DNA of 64,000 nucleotides from Symbiodinium kawagutii (GCA_009767595.1 VSDK01007123.1:66748-130747), one strand, 5' to 3'. Counted from the first letter of the stretch, positions 1-11,375 are shown. Numbers and translations: made by a program. The notes: generated by a model from the sequence alone, not told the origin.

Positions 1-489
1 TTTTGGGGGTCCCCCATTGTGAGCAACCCCCATCTGTGTAGGTCGCTAGCTGTAATCCTCGTTGTTGGCTGAGGCAAGGCTGCAACAAACCAAGTGTCGG
101 AGAAGAGCGCATCTCAAGATAGCCCACAGTTGACAGTTCGGCAAATTTCCAGGGGAAGGCCATGCCCACCGTGGACGTATCGAGCAAGTATAGGTATGCA
201 GAAGCACGAACCAACCTCAAGGCATCAGTCAGGAGATAAGACTTGGACATTGGAAAGCGCAGGTTCAAGAGGGAGGTTGAACCCTGGATTCCTCCATGGG
301 ATGACAGCTGTCTAAGAAGTTTTAGACATTGGGAGCTGCAGGGTAGCCTGCATCAAGCGCACATGAATCCCACGGTGACTCGTATATTGATGTCCATACC
401 AGTATGCCCTTCCACTTCTCTGACTGCTCGCAGAGTCCAAAAGAACACAAACTACTGCTCTTATAGCTGGCAGTGCATATGATCCTTGT

Positions 490-784
490 TTGGTTGCCAA
501 AGGACCTGCAACAAGATATTGTACACGATATTGTGATTGATCACCACCAGTACGGGTCTCCCAGTTCGAGGATTTTCAGGAAGAAAATCACTGGCACCAA
601 GTGGCTCATGTTTCCTGTGGTACAACATTGACAAAGCAGTGAGGTCAAAATTCATGAATTTGGTCTCGATGTAGGTAACGTCCTGGATTAAAGGACCAAG
701 CAGAAACGACATGCGGCAAACTGCATGCCCTGTCTCAAGATCATATCCAACTTTAAGGCTTACTGCAAATGCGATACTAACCAT
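490..784 (-). CDS. putative exon, unknown protein
   Basis: This minus-strand frame stays open for about 100 codons in AT-rich DNA and reads like a natural protein (for example LPENPRTGRPVLVVINHNIV), with mixed charged and hydrophobic residues. No domain is recognised. It could be one exon of a minus-strand gene. Splice ends were not fixed, and the ATG at the upstream edge may be fortuitous. The open length in a roughly 43% GC stretch is the main support. Confidence 0.38.
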
Positions 785-930
785 CGTCGATCAATATCAG
801 TCATCAATTTAGCATTACGTTACTATCATTGATCATCACGTCATAAACCAGTATGGAACCTGCTTACATGGGATTACCTATCCGTACTGGCGAATAGATA
901 GTTGATCAATACTGAATGAACTGATGATAT

Positions 931-1050
931 GGCTGGGGGGCAAAATCCTGTACCCCTGGTTCCCCCATCATTAACCATTGGTTTCCTTGTTATTGTTGGT
1001 TATTAACCTCCATTATTGGTTGGTTAATATTGACCCATAGCCATCTGATG
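931..1050. repeat. family D inverted-repeat element, degenerate copy
   Basis: The block runs from a cccctggttccccca-like start to a gacccatagccat end. It shares the internal TTATTGGTTGGTTAATATTG unit with the better copies at 37.5 and 51.7 kb. It appears to be a shortened copy of the family D element. Confidence 0.5.
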
Positions 1051-1628
1051 ACGGTTCATTACGATCCCTAGTGATCATTAGATCATGGGATCCTACATCC
1101 TGGGCCAGAAAGAAAGACTTCAACGACACAGATCCTGCACTGAATCCTACAGGAGATCAATGGATACCTCTGCAAAAGGCGACCTCAGCAAACAGACGTG
1201 TGATCGGAACTGCTAAGGCTCCGAGGTTGGTGGTACAAGATCTGTGATATGGACAATGGCTTCTGGAAACATATTCATAATGTGCGTGAAATAAAATGTG
1301 TAGCTGTGAAACAACAAGTGTATATATAGATATATAGATGTATAAATTTTCTCTCCATAAAAAATATCTATATATATATATATACATGAATCTATGTATA
1401 CAAATATTTGCAAAAAACATTGATATCATTAGGCTGGACATATTGCCAATATACACAAATGAATAAATAGATATATCACACATGCCTCACCACATTTCAT
1501 CACCTTTATCCGCATTTTGTTCCACGTTGGACCAGTTTCATGTTCCACCTGCCAGCCGCTCTCCTCTGATTGATAGACCTCCTCCTTGCATCGAAGCTTC
1601 ACTGTGGTTGATGATCAAACTCATGATT
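1051..1628. other. AT-rich non-coding stretch with TA microsatellites
   Basis: It contains interrupted TATATA tracts around 1320-1390. I see no convincing coding frame, RNA gene or promoter. Confidence 0.5.
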
Positions 1629-1716
1629 AATGGTGGTTTCTGATTAGTGTAACCCCCCTAAAGTAATGTAAATAGATGAAACCAACAGGTAGATACTAAT
1701 CAGAAACCAACATTAC
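1629..1716. repeat. family C inverted-repeat element, copy 1
   Basis: A roughly 88-bp element with terminal inverted repeats GGTTTCTGATTAGT and ACTAATCAGAAACC. The centre (cctaaagtaatg, gatgaaaccaacaggtag) is shared almost exactly with the copy at 54061-54150. It looks like a small MITE. Confidence 0.75.
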
Positions 1717-2054
1717 TATAGTACTGGCCATTTTGCCTATATCACTTTAATGGTCAACCGAAACAATAGCGTATAGTCAATTATTACTATAAATTCATGT
1801 TGCTGGTTATTTATGATTGGACAACCGAAACAATAGCCTATATTAGACTATGATCGATAGCGGTGAACTATAGCAACAGTGGTCAACTAAAAAACCCATG
1901 AAATTTACTAGAATGCTTGGTAATGATTAGCTATGGTTAACAAATATGTCAATGGTTAATATTGCTCGTTTACAATTGCCAACTCTAAACCATGATATTT
2001 TTGTTCAGGGTGGTTCATGGGGTCTATGGCCGAAACCCACAACAATCACCAACA

Positions 2055-2058
2055 GTTG

Positions 2059-2094
<36 letters not shown>

Positions 2095-2095
2095 G
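2055..2095 (+). repeat. GAT trinucleotide microsatellite
   Basis: An uninterrupted run of (GAT) triplets. The short Asp- or Met-rich open frames crossing it are products of the repeat, not genes. Confidence 0.9.
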
Positions 2096-2488
2096 GTGGC
2101 GTTATCCTGCGAGACAGAGGTGTATTGCCCTCACTACCCCCTTGCCCGAGAATATTGGATCAATTACCAAGCACAATTTTATCGCCATGTTTCAATCACG
2201 TTCGAACCTGATTTCTACTTTACATATAATCGTGTATATATATATATAATGTGATATGTCATAAGCTATATATCTATGTGAACAATACAAATAAATATAA
2301 ACATATATATGTATGTATATATATATGTATTACTAGAGATTTACAGAGTAAGAGAGAGTCAACCTTTGCCACCAGTGACACGTCTCAACCCGCTTGCTAC
2401 TTACATCATCTACGTCCATTTGATGGCCAGTTGAAACTCACGTCCCTTTCTCAGAATCCTGGTGATCCTTGCTTTCAAGTGGCGCACT

Positions 2489-2866
2489 TCATGGTATTTC
2501 GACTACAATGTTGTATGTGGTTAATATGCCCAAAGGATCACATATAATCGCACACAACCACTGATTTAGGATGGCTTGAGGACAAACCATTGTAGGTCTG
2601 CGGATGCTTATGTTACAACTGTCCTTATTCTTACCTGCCCACAATAAAGATGCCAAAGGTATGAGGGCTCTCCAAATGGTCATAGCCCCAACTGCCACAG
2701 AAACATCAACACTTTTTTTTTCAAACCCAATAGGTGATATAAAAACATCTCCGGCTGCCTCAAAACAGCCACGTGAGCAACAAACCAGGCACGACGAAAC
2801 ATATGTTGTTGAAACATGTTCGCACAAAATACTGGGCCAATGGGTTGGATCTAGACCCGCAACCAT
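2489..2866 (-). CDS. putative exon, hydrophobic segment
   Basis: A 125-codon open minus frame. It includes the plausible stretch GFEKKSVDVSVAVGAMTIWR followed by more hydrophobic residues that could form a membrane segment. The plus strand is also open for about 107 codons, so strand is uncertain. No family is recognised and splice ends are not determined. Confidence 0.3.
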   Translation of the reverse strand: MVAGLDPTHWPSILCEHVSTTYVSSCLVCCSRGCFEAAGDVFISPIGFEKKSVDVSVAVGAMTIWRALIPLASLLWAGKNKDSCNISIRRPTMVCPQAILNQWLCAIICDPLGILTTYNIVVEIP

Positions 2867-3085
2867 GGCGGATAGCCGTCAGCCACCAGCCCGTCTCAGA
2901 AGACATGCTGGCACCTATCTGATTTAGGAAACAATAAATACGGGTTGATGCTTTCCTTGAAATCATTGACACTATTCACAATGTGGGTGAAGTGATCAAA
3001 GCCTGTTTTGGCTCAAATAGGAGGTTTGTAGTTCCCTAATTACCACAGTAACATACAGTAACTACGTATGGAACACAATCACATC

Positions 3086-3187
3086 CTGATTGGTGGTTTC
3101 AATCCCTATGAAAGATATCAGTCAACCAACCACTTGTTCACAACTACTAGGGAAAATAAGCAAAATGTCCATGAAACCACCAACCAG
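3086..3187. repeat. family B inverted-repeat element, copy 1
   Basis: About 100 bp, starting ctgattggtggtttcaatcc and ending ccaaccag after a gaaaccacc arm. It shares the core tcaaccaaccacttgtt and actagggaaaata with the other family B copies. Confidence 0.75.
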
Positions 3188-3309
3188 TAGTTGTTCAACC
3201 ATGAGTTTGTTGCTTCTTATCCCCTATTATTCACCATTATAAGCTGGTTATAACCCCTAGAAAACCCAGCAATAGCAGCAGCATCTCTCCTTGTGAGAAC
3301 CTCCGATCA

Positions 3310-3425
3310 CCACCACGACATCCGTCCAATTTCGAAATTCTGCCGCCCGCATGGAGTCCAAGAGCACCTGCAAAGGCTTCCTGAGTGTGCGCTGGCGCTG
3401 CTGCAGCACCCGCTGGCGCGCCAAG
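3310..3425 (-). CDS. putative GC-rich exon
   Basis: A GC-rich island in AT-rich surroundings. On the minus strand one frame reads HTQEAFAGALGLHAGGRISK inside an Ala/Gly-rich peptide without stops. Composition and abrupt edges fit a dinoflagellate exon. Other frames are also open, so frame and strand are tentative. No domain is recognised. Confidence 0.33.
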
Positions 3426-3779
3426 CTACACTGGTTGGCTGATGATAAGCAAAAGGCAACCAGTGTAGAAGCAGATGATGAGTTAGAGGAATCATCAGCT
3501 GGTTGGTTGATGATGATAACTCATCATTTAGCACAGGAATGGTCATTCCTGACTTAGTTCCTCCGCTAGCTGGGGTTCCTGAAAACTCGACATAAACCAG
3601 AGGTCCAGAATGAAACAGTCAACATCCCATGTCTGCTTGAATCGCTGAAATTTCCCACATCAAACCCTGGTGGAGCGGTTCTCATTGTGGATCTCATCAG
3701 GATTCCATTCTTGGAAGCAAGTGCCAAGATCTGGACATCTCCAGCGGCTGCGCCAATGTCGAATCATGATCGTGTACAT

Positions 3780-4900
3780 AATATGTTTGCATTTGCAATG
3801 ATTCTCTGATAATTCTGGAATGACTCTTCACATTTGTTACCAAACTCTATTAGCTATCATCAACAATGAACATAAAGAGTGTCGCACCCAGTAGCGATAA
3901 GCAAATTTTTGATGTTTGGGTGCACCACAGCCGACCTACGATGAAGCATCTATCAACACATCAGGAGAATAGTCCAAACAAATGAACCACACACACACAT
4001 GTGACAGTGTGAAGTAGGCACTCATAAAGAGATGCACGCTGGAACCTTCAGATACATAATGATTTGCCGATGGCATGCCTGTATGTAAGTGTGTATAAAT
4101 GTTTGTATGTGTGCATGTATGTATGAATTGCAATGTAATGTAATGTAATGCAATGTCATGCAATGTGATGTATGCATATATGCTACCGTGCATCTATTTA
4201 CATTTCATTGCATCTATACATGTGTCTATGTAAGTATGCATGCATGTAAGTATGCTTGTGACTGTGTAAACAAAACACACACTTACATATTGATGTTATC
4301 TACAGTTGCTACAGTATGCATTGTTAAACCTATATATATATCATCTGAATCAAGTTAAACAATACTTGCTTGCTGTTTGCATCTATTTGCATTTACCTGG
4401 GTGTGTAAATCAAACTCAAAACAGCGAACACATCACCAACAACCGGTCTGTTTTTTGTGAGAAAGGCAATATTATTGGAATCCATCTTTCTGCCAACATC
4501 AAAACATGACGATATACCTTGCAAAGCATAGAACTAATTCAGGAATATCATATCGGTAGGTACGAAACGGTACCGCTCGATATGTCTGACAATGGAAGGA
4601 GTTTATCATAGCATATCATAGCAATCTTTATCCTGCAGACATTTGTGCAAAAGTTGCTGTGAGTTGGGTCCCCCCATTTGCCCCAATATGGTTATACATT
4701 GAATCAAACTGGAACCATACCCAGATTTCAAAAAGAAAATACTTATCACTCATTAAGGCAAACTTTTGGAACACCAATCTTGTTCAGTACCTTAAGGCTC
4801 ATATCCGGAAAAGACCACATGTTCTGCTGCAAGGTTCTGATAGAGCTTGTTGGAGTTGATCACTAGCTTCACGGAAGGAGGCCATAGTTCCTCTTCCACT
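3780..4900. other. AT-rich stretch with ATG-rich simple repeats
   Basis: Around 4100-4270 there is a degenerate tandem array of TGTATG, ATGCA and ATGTA units. At 4550-4600 there is a short quasi-palindrome (atatcggtaggtacg / cggtaccgctcgatat). No convincing exon was found. Confidence 0.45.
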
Positions 4901-5165
4901 CGCACGCATGAAACCACCGAGAGGGTACATAGAAAAAATGCCACAGTGCGCATTCACGCCACTTGAGCAGCGTTTCACCGCCGGGTCCGCACTCCCGGCG
5001 GCGCGCCCAACTTTGCTGGGACTGAACAGAAGACCTCTGAGCAGCGCAGGAGCGCTGCAAGAAAATGAAGACCTGGACTTAGAACAACTTGAGCCGCAGA
5101 TTTCCAGTGGTGCGATGTTCCGATGTCATAAAAAACAAATGCATTTTCACCCGAGGTTCCAAGCA
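4900..5165. CDS. putative GC-rich exon, strand unclear
   Basis: A GC-rich island open on both strands. The minus frame contains a tryptophan- and cysteine-containing stretch (WRECALWHFFYVPSRWFHAC). The plus frame is 96 codons long. The compositional contrast with flanking AT-rich DNA supports an exon, but sequence alone does not decide strand or product. Confidence 0.3.
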
Positions 5166-5389
5166 CCGATTCTCTCTGATGTCCTCATTCCTGGGTGAAT
5201 CGATACTATGCACATATATCATCTAGACGCTATTTTGACAATCAGCCGGAAAGGCTTCTGCCCTCCCCTGGTGGCTATGCCAACTGATCAAGTTCCGGAC
5301 TGTCATCTAGCGAGGTGGCCATAGAGCAAACTCCATCGTCGCAGTACACTGCCTGTGATGTGGAAGATCCACCAAGAAGCAATGCAAAA

Positions 5390-5542
5390 CTGGTTGGTGG
5401 CTTCAGCCACTAATTATCTGGTTTCAGCCACTATTAAACTAATAGTTGGTTGACTAATAGAAGCAATGCAAACATATTAGTCAACCAACCATTTGTTAAC
5501 GATTAGTCGTGAAAATAAAACATGTTTGAAACCACCAACCAG
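5390..5542. repeat. family B inverted-repeat element, enlarged copy
   Basis: It starts CTGGTTGGTGGCTTCA, ends AAACCACCAACCAG and contains the family core. It is about 50 bp longer than the other copies because part of the centre (an aagcaatgcaaa / ctaatag segment) is repeated. Confidence 0.7.
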
Positions 5543-5695
5543 AAAACTGTTCAGAACTCTGCGGTGCTGGATGTTGTGATGAACAAATGCAGATCCTGGT
5601 GGCTTACAGGTGTGCTAAAAGTGAAATTTTGATAGATGTATGGCAAATCCATCTAATCTACTCCCCATAAGATCTATATAAGTTTATGGATGCAT

Positions 5696-5839
5696 ATGGA
5701 TGTCGCAGAACAAACTTTCTCCCCCGCAGGATTCTGCTCCACAGGTTGCGGCGGCCTTGCAGTTGGCATCCTGACTGCAGTGGTACTTTGCCTGCGCAAG
5801 CTGCGCAAGCTGCTCTCGCCAGGGTCGAGAATATGGTGA
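5696..5839 (+). CDS. short ORF or exon with a predicted membrane helix
   Basis: An ATG-initiated 47-codon frame in a GC-rich island. It contains a hydrophobic helix followed by a basic end (GGLAVGILTAVVLCLRKLRK), the pattern of a single-pass membrane segment with a positive cytosolic flank. It could be a complete small ORF or one exon of a larger gene; the TGA at the end may lie in an intron. No family is recognised. The minus strand is also open here. Confidence 0.38.
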   Translation: MDVAEQTFSPAGFCSTGCGGLAVGILTAVVLCLRKLRKLLSPGSRIW

Positions 5840-7123
5840 ATGGGAATATCCTTACCATGGTTTTGTTCAACATGGTGAATGCCATGCTTAATTAATTCTC
5901 ATGGTTAATCGCTAGTCAAGCCGAATTGACGGCTAATCATCATGGTGAATTACCATGCGTAGTTACCATGGCTGACAGTGCTATAGTACCAATCATTCAC
6001 GATCATGAGCCACAGCCAGGTTCTTTTCTTCCATGGTATCTTTTGGCAGCAGAACTTGCCAATCATTCTCCAGTAAAGGGATCAAAACGAACTTGGCCAC
6101 TGCGGACGACTGCGGCAACCAAGTTTCCTGACAAATTGTCAGATATCTTTCCATTTTCGCATTGTAGTCTATGGTCCAATGGTGCGTTGTCCATTTTACC
6201 ATCCTTTGGCACCATAAATACCATAATTACCCATGATCCATGAACATTCTGAAAAATGATCTGGCAGTCCAGACATGAAGCTGCACCAACGTGGTCAGGT
6301 GCGGGTGCAATCAACAACGTTGCAGCCAAGACCATCGGTTGTTGTCCCTTGTTGCTAAGCAGTATATAGCCGCTACCACGCGTAACCAGTCTTAACCATG
6401 ACAATCCTAAACCCTGTAACAAATTGATTCCCAAACATTGAGAACCTGATGGCCCACGTTTCCTCGCCGAATATTGTTCAGTATGTCTTGCGCCCTATGT
6501 TTTAACAAACGTCCAAAGACACAAGGATGCAATTTCATCCATTATGTATCAAATCAACTGATGACCCGCAAATTGCTGAAAAAACAAAAACGCGAACGTT
6601 GAAATCGCAATTGAAACTGCAGCTTACATTGAGATGCTGGCCTCTGAGGTAATTGCTAAACCCACGGGCACGAACCGGCGTAGCAAACATGCCCCAACTT
6701 GGTCGGCAGTCTGTTGGTAGTATGATTGGGTTTGTCACCCGTGGGGATATTCATTTGCCCTGGACATTGTAATTGTTTCATGATCATCTTCTGATGTGAT
6801 TTCTGATTCATACTATACACCATGGTTGCGATGAGCAAGGAAGGCGTTTTGGGCCTAAACAATTGTAGCATGTTTTAGGCATGCATCATACTTGCCATTC
6901 TTGGGATATGACGATACATGGCAATATGACTGTTGGCATTCCAAGTAACCATTGACCGTGCTTCGGATAAGTAATTAACATTCACGGGTGCCTTTAACAT
7001 GCCATAGATCCGACATGCTTCACACATGTTTCACATTGACATGTCTCACTGTAATAACTTCTCACGGTTAACCATGATCCATGATCAAAATTGAATAATC
7101 CCATCGATTCACTTAACCACTCA
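5840..7123. other. AT-rich non-coding stretch
   Basis: It is rich in scattered ACCATG and CCATGATC words. Several short open frames exist on both strands but none reads convincingly. No other feature was seen. Confidence 0.4.
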
Positions 7124-7219
7124 CATTGGTTGATGGTCATAACCTCTACAAAAAATGACAACCAACCATTTGTCAGCAACTACTGAGGAGAACAAAACAC
7201 GGTTAAAACCACCAACCAG
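7124..7219. repeat. family B inverted-repeat element, copy
   Basis: It starts ttggttgatggtcataacc, ends aaaaccaccaaccag and has the core caaccaaccatttgt. It directly precedes a GC-richer block at 7220-7330. Confidence 0.65.
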
Positions 7220-7509
7220 TAGATCTCTGCTGCTGAATCCGCAGCCACGTCGTATCCACGGCACCTCTGCGACTGAGCCCCAGCTGCACACCCTGAGTGC
7301 CGTGATGGAGGTGCGTCCCCCGTTGTGATGAAAAGTGATGTGCTTCAGGACAAATCTCAAACATATATTAGCATTGGTGTACACCATTGACGTGGATGTT
7401 TGTTCCTGGTAGTGGCTGGGGGGGGAGAGGCAGTGAACAAATCGTCCAAAAATAATGTTTCGCGCATCAAACTGGTGATTTGTACTCAGCCAAGGGGAAA
7501 ACCGACCAT

Positions 7510-7559
7510 GCAGCACGGTTCAGCATGGTTCAGCATGGTTCAGCATGGTTCAGCATAGC
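7510..7559 (+). repeat. 10-bp tandem repeat
   Basis: About five head-to-tail copies of AGCATGGTTC, the first and last slightly diverged. Confidence 0.9.
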
Positions 7560-8112
7560 TGCGAAACGGACCCCACAACTGATCCCATAAAACCAATTTG
7601 GTGATAACAAAAGAAACTGGCTGCACGTGAATCAAGGTTATCCCCAACGCCAATCTAGGTGAAGCAACAAAACAGGGCTCCAAACACATGGCAAACAAAG
7701 GAAAACGTATACCCATACCAACATTCACTCTAAGATTGATGCGTGTCATTCCACGACACACCAAGGCTGCAAATTAATTTGTTGAAATCCGTGGCCGGTG
7801 TCCTCCGAACGAAGTTCTTTGTCGTTTAGAGAGCCAATCAAGAGGCAAGGATACTGAAAATATCATATCTCTAGAGTATTGCCAACTGAACTTTGATCTT
7901 GTGTCACTCACCACTGAGCGATATCATCGACTTGATCGCCATGGTTCAACGTGTCATTAATTGCACATAGATGGAAACATGGTCCTCGTGTCCAATTTTG
8001 CTGCCAACAAACATCGAACATCATCGACCAAATTCTGTGATTGCCTCCAAGAAGCACCTTGACTTCTTTTGGCAGTATCGTAGTGAGGGCACGTTGTCAT
8101 TTCGAGCCACTT

Positions 8113-8213
8113 GGGTGTTTCTCAAAATAGGGTACCCCCCAAATCATCCATTAGTAGTCATTTATAGTAAAAAACCAACCATTTTTTGGGCCCCCTATTT
8201 TGAGAAACCACCA
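8113..8213. repeat. family A inverted-repeat element, copy
   Basis: About 100 bp. The left arm matches gtttctcaaaataggg and the right arm is ccctattttgagaaaccacca. The conserved centre includes ccccaaatcatcc, catttatagta and aaccaaccatttttt. It looks like a MITE or introner-like element. Confidence 0.8.
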
Positions 8214-8356
8214 TCTATCAAGCAGCCCGATTTCAGTGTGAGCATTCACCAAGTGGATTCCCTTGGACAGCCTGGTTTACTCCATCTTCAGTGTGCGCCC
8301 GTCTCGCATCTGCTGAGGGCTTTCTTTTCACTTGCAAGCGGACTAAATTATCAAGT
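8214..8356 (+). CDS. putative exon between two repeat elements
   Basis: A 143-bp block lying exactly between a family A copy and a family B copy. The plus strand is open and reads QPDFSVSIHQVDSLGQPGLL near its start. Two introner-like elements bracketing an exon-sized block is the main argument. No domain is recognised, and strand rests only on the open frame. Confidence 0.32.
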
Positions 8357-8438
8357 CTGGTTGGTGGCTTCAACCCCTATGAAAAAAACATGAGTCGATC
8401 AACCAACCATTCCAAATATTGAGTCTGAAACCACGAAC
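8357..8438. repeat. family B inverted-repeat element, short copy
   Basis: It starts CTGGTTGGTGGCTTCAACCC and ends in a diverged gaaaccacgaactt arm. The central actagggaaaata part is missing. Confidence 0.65.
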
Positions 8439-8715
8439 TTAGAAGTTTAAGGCTCGAAACCACCCATTTTCATGGTGGACCCACAGCTACCGGCCCACAG
8501 GGATAATTACTGCGTGCAGGTCGGGGGTGATCCAGTATGGCATCATGGAAATGCAAACATCAGGCACTGGCAACATCAAACAGGGAACAACTGAAGGTCG
8601 GAAATTCCGACTTACATATATCAACTATATCAACCATCGGTAAAACCATTAACTATTAATTAACCATCATAATCATTATAATAACCATTACAACCTTACA
8701 ACCATCAGTATATCC

Positions 8716-8812
8716 CGTTCCCATATTATTAATCATTCTTTTCTCGATGGTTGTTGGTTGTTATCCCCCACCATTGGTTGGTTAACTGCTTGACCCAGCT
8801 CGCCATACCCTG
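8716..8812. repeat. family D element fragment
   Basis: It carries the family D words gttgttggttgttatccccc, attggttggttaactgc and the terminal gacccagctcgccata. Confidence 0.6.
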
Positions 8813-9184
8813 AAGGAGATTTGCAGCTGAGCAATGGATCATGGATGATGAGAATCATCATGTAACACAAACCCCTTGATGAAAACAATCCCGGGGTCTG
8901 GTCAAGTGAAGAAAACCAGGGGGTCAAACGAAGAGGATCAAAATAGGTTTTGATTACCAGAATTAATACAATCATATCAGATTTTCAATCTAATCACAAG
9001 AGCATCAATACACCACGGTCATTCATTCCCCGACTTCACGAAGTTTTTGTGAAACCATTGGTGATGGTGATCAATGTATCACATAAACACAAATAACCAT
9101 TCTTACCACTGGTATTTCACGAACTTTACCAACATATCCATTCATAAGCATCAATCTAACCATTGGGTCATCCCATATGTCCGC

Positions 9185-9366
9185 CCCAACATTGGTGCCA
9201 AGGAACGAGCTTGGGATCAGATCAGTGCAGTCCTGCAACGGGGTCACATCCTCCACTTTGATCAGGATGGCTTCGTTCGCCTTCCGGTCCTGGGTACGCC
9301 CGTTACTGGGATCCCATGGACGAAGATTCAGCCGCGATGTGACAAATTTGGGTGTACAGGTGTCTC
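9185..9366 (-). CDS. probable exon, unknown protein
   Basis: One of the clearer islands. The minus frame reads without stops from just after a possible acceptor (cttgag) and contains DRKANEAILIKVEDVTPLQD, a natural mix of charged and hydrophobic residues with GC-ending codons. Downstream the frame runs on into AT-rich DNA, so the donor probably lies near 9185. No domain is recognised. A degenerate family A element lies immediately upstream (9369-9471). Confidence 0.58.
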
Positions 9367-9368
9367 AA

Positions 9369-9471
9369 GCCATGGGGGACCCCAACTTCTGGTTGGTTTA
9401 ATATCTTAAATAGTTAAACTCGATGATTGGGGGGTACCCCTAGCTGCCCTAGCTATTGAGAAAGCACTAAA
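9369..9471. repeat. family A element, degenerate copy
   Basis: Read on the minus strand it keeps tttctcaatag, ggggtaccccccaatcatc, actattta and aaaccaaccag in the family order. Both outer arms are eroded. Confidence 0.5.
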
Positions 9472-10330
9472 TAGACTGATGAACGAAGTCCTGGGGGAGA
9501 TCTTTTCCAGTTCCCAAAGTCGTCAACGTTTTTATGAAACTCCAGGGGCGTAAATTCAAACACATCACAACTTGCCATTGGCCCCAGTCAGTTTGAACCA
9601 TCTCAAAGTCATCGGTGGTTTCAAGTTTCAAAATGAGAAATTCTCCAACAATTGGATACCAAATACTGTTGTAGAGTACTCTGTCAATTCTCGAATATCT
9701 GAAATCAAACAAAGTCAGGAAAACTACACATAGATACACATAGACTGATACAGGCAAGCAAACATTTACAAATTTGTGACTTGCAACTGGTAATTCGAAC
9801 TTGCAAACATGATTGTCTCTGCCGAAACATGCAGAATACCGCTGATGACTTTTGCTATCAACCAAAAGAAAAAATAACATAGTATCATCTCAAAGCCATA
9901 CACTTGCCAATGTCCAGCCTGTGGCGGATTCACTGTCTTCGGACTATTGTGATGATTGTCAATCTAGTTTCTGTCAATGATTGCTGTTCAGCTTCACACC
10001 GACTGAGATCCAAGTGTCTACTGATGCATTGTAGGCACAAAATGCCTCATCGCCAGGCTGATTTGCGGGGCATTCGGATGGGTTCACACCCAGAACAGGT
10101 CATGGATCCAAAAAAACATACTTGAATGGAGAGTTGAGTGGTCCAAAGAGGATAAAGGTCAATCAACAAATGTGAACACCAACTAGTGATTTTCACCGAC
10201 AAATGTTCACCAACTACAGTAATGATTCACAAGGTGATTTACCAACAAATGAACTAATGGTGATCAACAAATGTCAACAACCATGCTGGAAAATGGATCA
10301 TTTTAATCACAGTGCAAGCTGAGTGAGGCA
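9472..10330. other. non-coding stretch
   Basis: A 137-codon minus frame at 9467-9880 has no recognisable domain and an AT-rich composition. Repeated CACCAACTA and CAACAAATG words occur at 10160-10290. I see no supported gene. Confidence 0.35.
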
Positions 10331-10452
10331 ACGGTACAGTTGCGCTCAAAGCACTTTGGTCTCGGGGCCTGCTATAATCTAAAGCAGCGAACCTGCGCAG
10401 GAATCTTAGCGTCCCGACAGGCCCGACTTAGGTCCCGAGGGTTCAATTTCGA

Positions 10453-10453
10453 C

Positions 10454-10485
<32 letters not shown>

Positions 10486-10575
10486 GGATGACGATGACGA
10501 TGACGAGGACGATGAGGATGAGGATGAGGATGAGGATGATGATGATGATGATGATGATGATGCTGATGATGATGC

Positions 10576-10632
<57 letters not shown>

Positions 10633-10647
10633 CGATGATGATGACGC
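10453..10647 (+). repeat. long GAT/GAC trinucleotide array
   Basis: About 195 bp of GAT repeats with GAC, GAG and GCT interruptions. All six frames are open as poly-Asp, poly-Met, poly-His or poly-Ser. It has no initiator or context supporting a protein. Confidence 0.9.
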
Positions 10648-11169
10648 ATGATGATTCAACTCATCATAGTGAAGCTTCAACTCGCCGGCTGTGAGTTAAA
10701 ACTTGAATGACCAGAGTCCCGAAGAGGTGACGGAAGATGAGTCCCAGCTTTGTCCGTTACGAAGTGCCTGTTGGGTGGAGGATTTCAGCCTCCCCATGCT
10801 TGTGGTTTGATGAAACTATCAACCTCGAAGCTACTCTTGGCATCCTGGCCCTACGTATTTTTGGGACCCTTAGGCCTTTCAGCTTTAAATTCGAGCGTCC
10901 ATCTCGCAACCAGTAACTCGAGTCAGTAGAGACCATGCCTAGCTTGGTTCCGCAGCCTTCCTAGAACTGGAACAACGCTAGTTACTAAGGCCAGCGATTC
11001 ACAGGCAGTTCAATGGAGGCCAAAAAATCAATAACACATCAAGAATTCAACGGAAGTAATGTGCACAAATTATATACTGAAAATAACAATTTCATGCAAT
11101 TGCGAAACATGTCCTTTGAACATGGAATACTTTTATGTACCATGTACCTCACAATTGACAGGTGTCCAA

Positions 11170-11375
11170 CATTATCAACTGAGATGGAATTATAGTGCAC
11201 CCGCATGCACCCGCGGTATCTGGTGCCACCATTGGATCACAACTTGTTCACATCTGGGGCGACCGTACTGGAAAGTCCAAAGTGATGGCCACGGTGCTTT
11301 CACTGAAGCGGAGCTGAGACAATGGTGGGAACTCTTCATCTGGGATCTTGTGAGATGCACAAAACAGAACCCTAT
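11170..11375 (+). CDS. putative exon with degenerate EF-hand-like motif
   Basis: The plus frame holds KVQSDGHGAFTEAELRQWWE. Its 12-residue stretch at 11278-11313 fits an EF-hand loop in spacing: Gly at position 6, a hydrophobic residue at 8 and Glu at 12. Loop position 1 is Gln and position 5 is His, so calcium binding would be weak or lost. Several Cys and Trp residues lie upstream in the same frame. The minus strand is also open for 68 codons. The island is GC-richer than its flanks. Confidence 0.45.

Noticed and set aside
7971..8393. 140-codon plus ORF as a single gene
   Set aside because: It runs straight through a family A element and into a family B element, so the full frame is accidental. 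Only the block between the elements is kept as a possible exon.
10340..10694. Poly-Asp, poly-Met, poly-His and poly-Ser open frames
   Set aside because: They are six-frame products of the GAT/GAC microsatellite with no supporting context.
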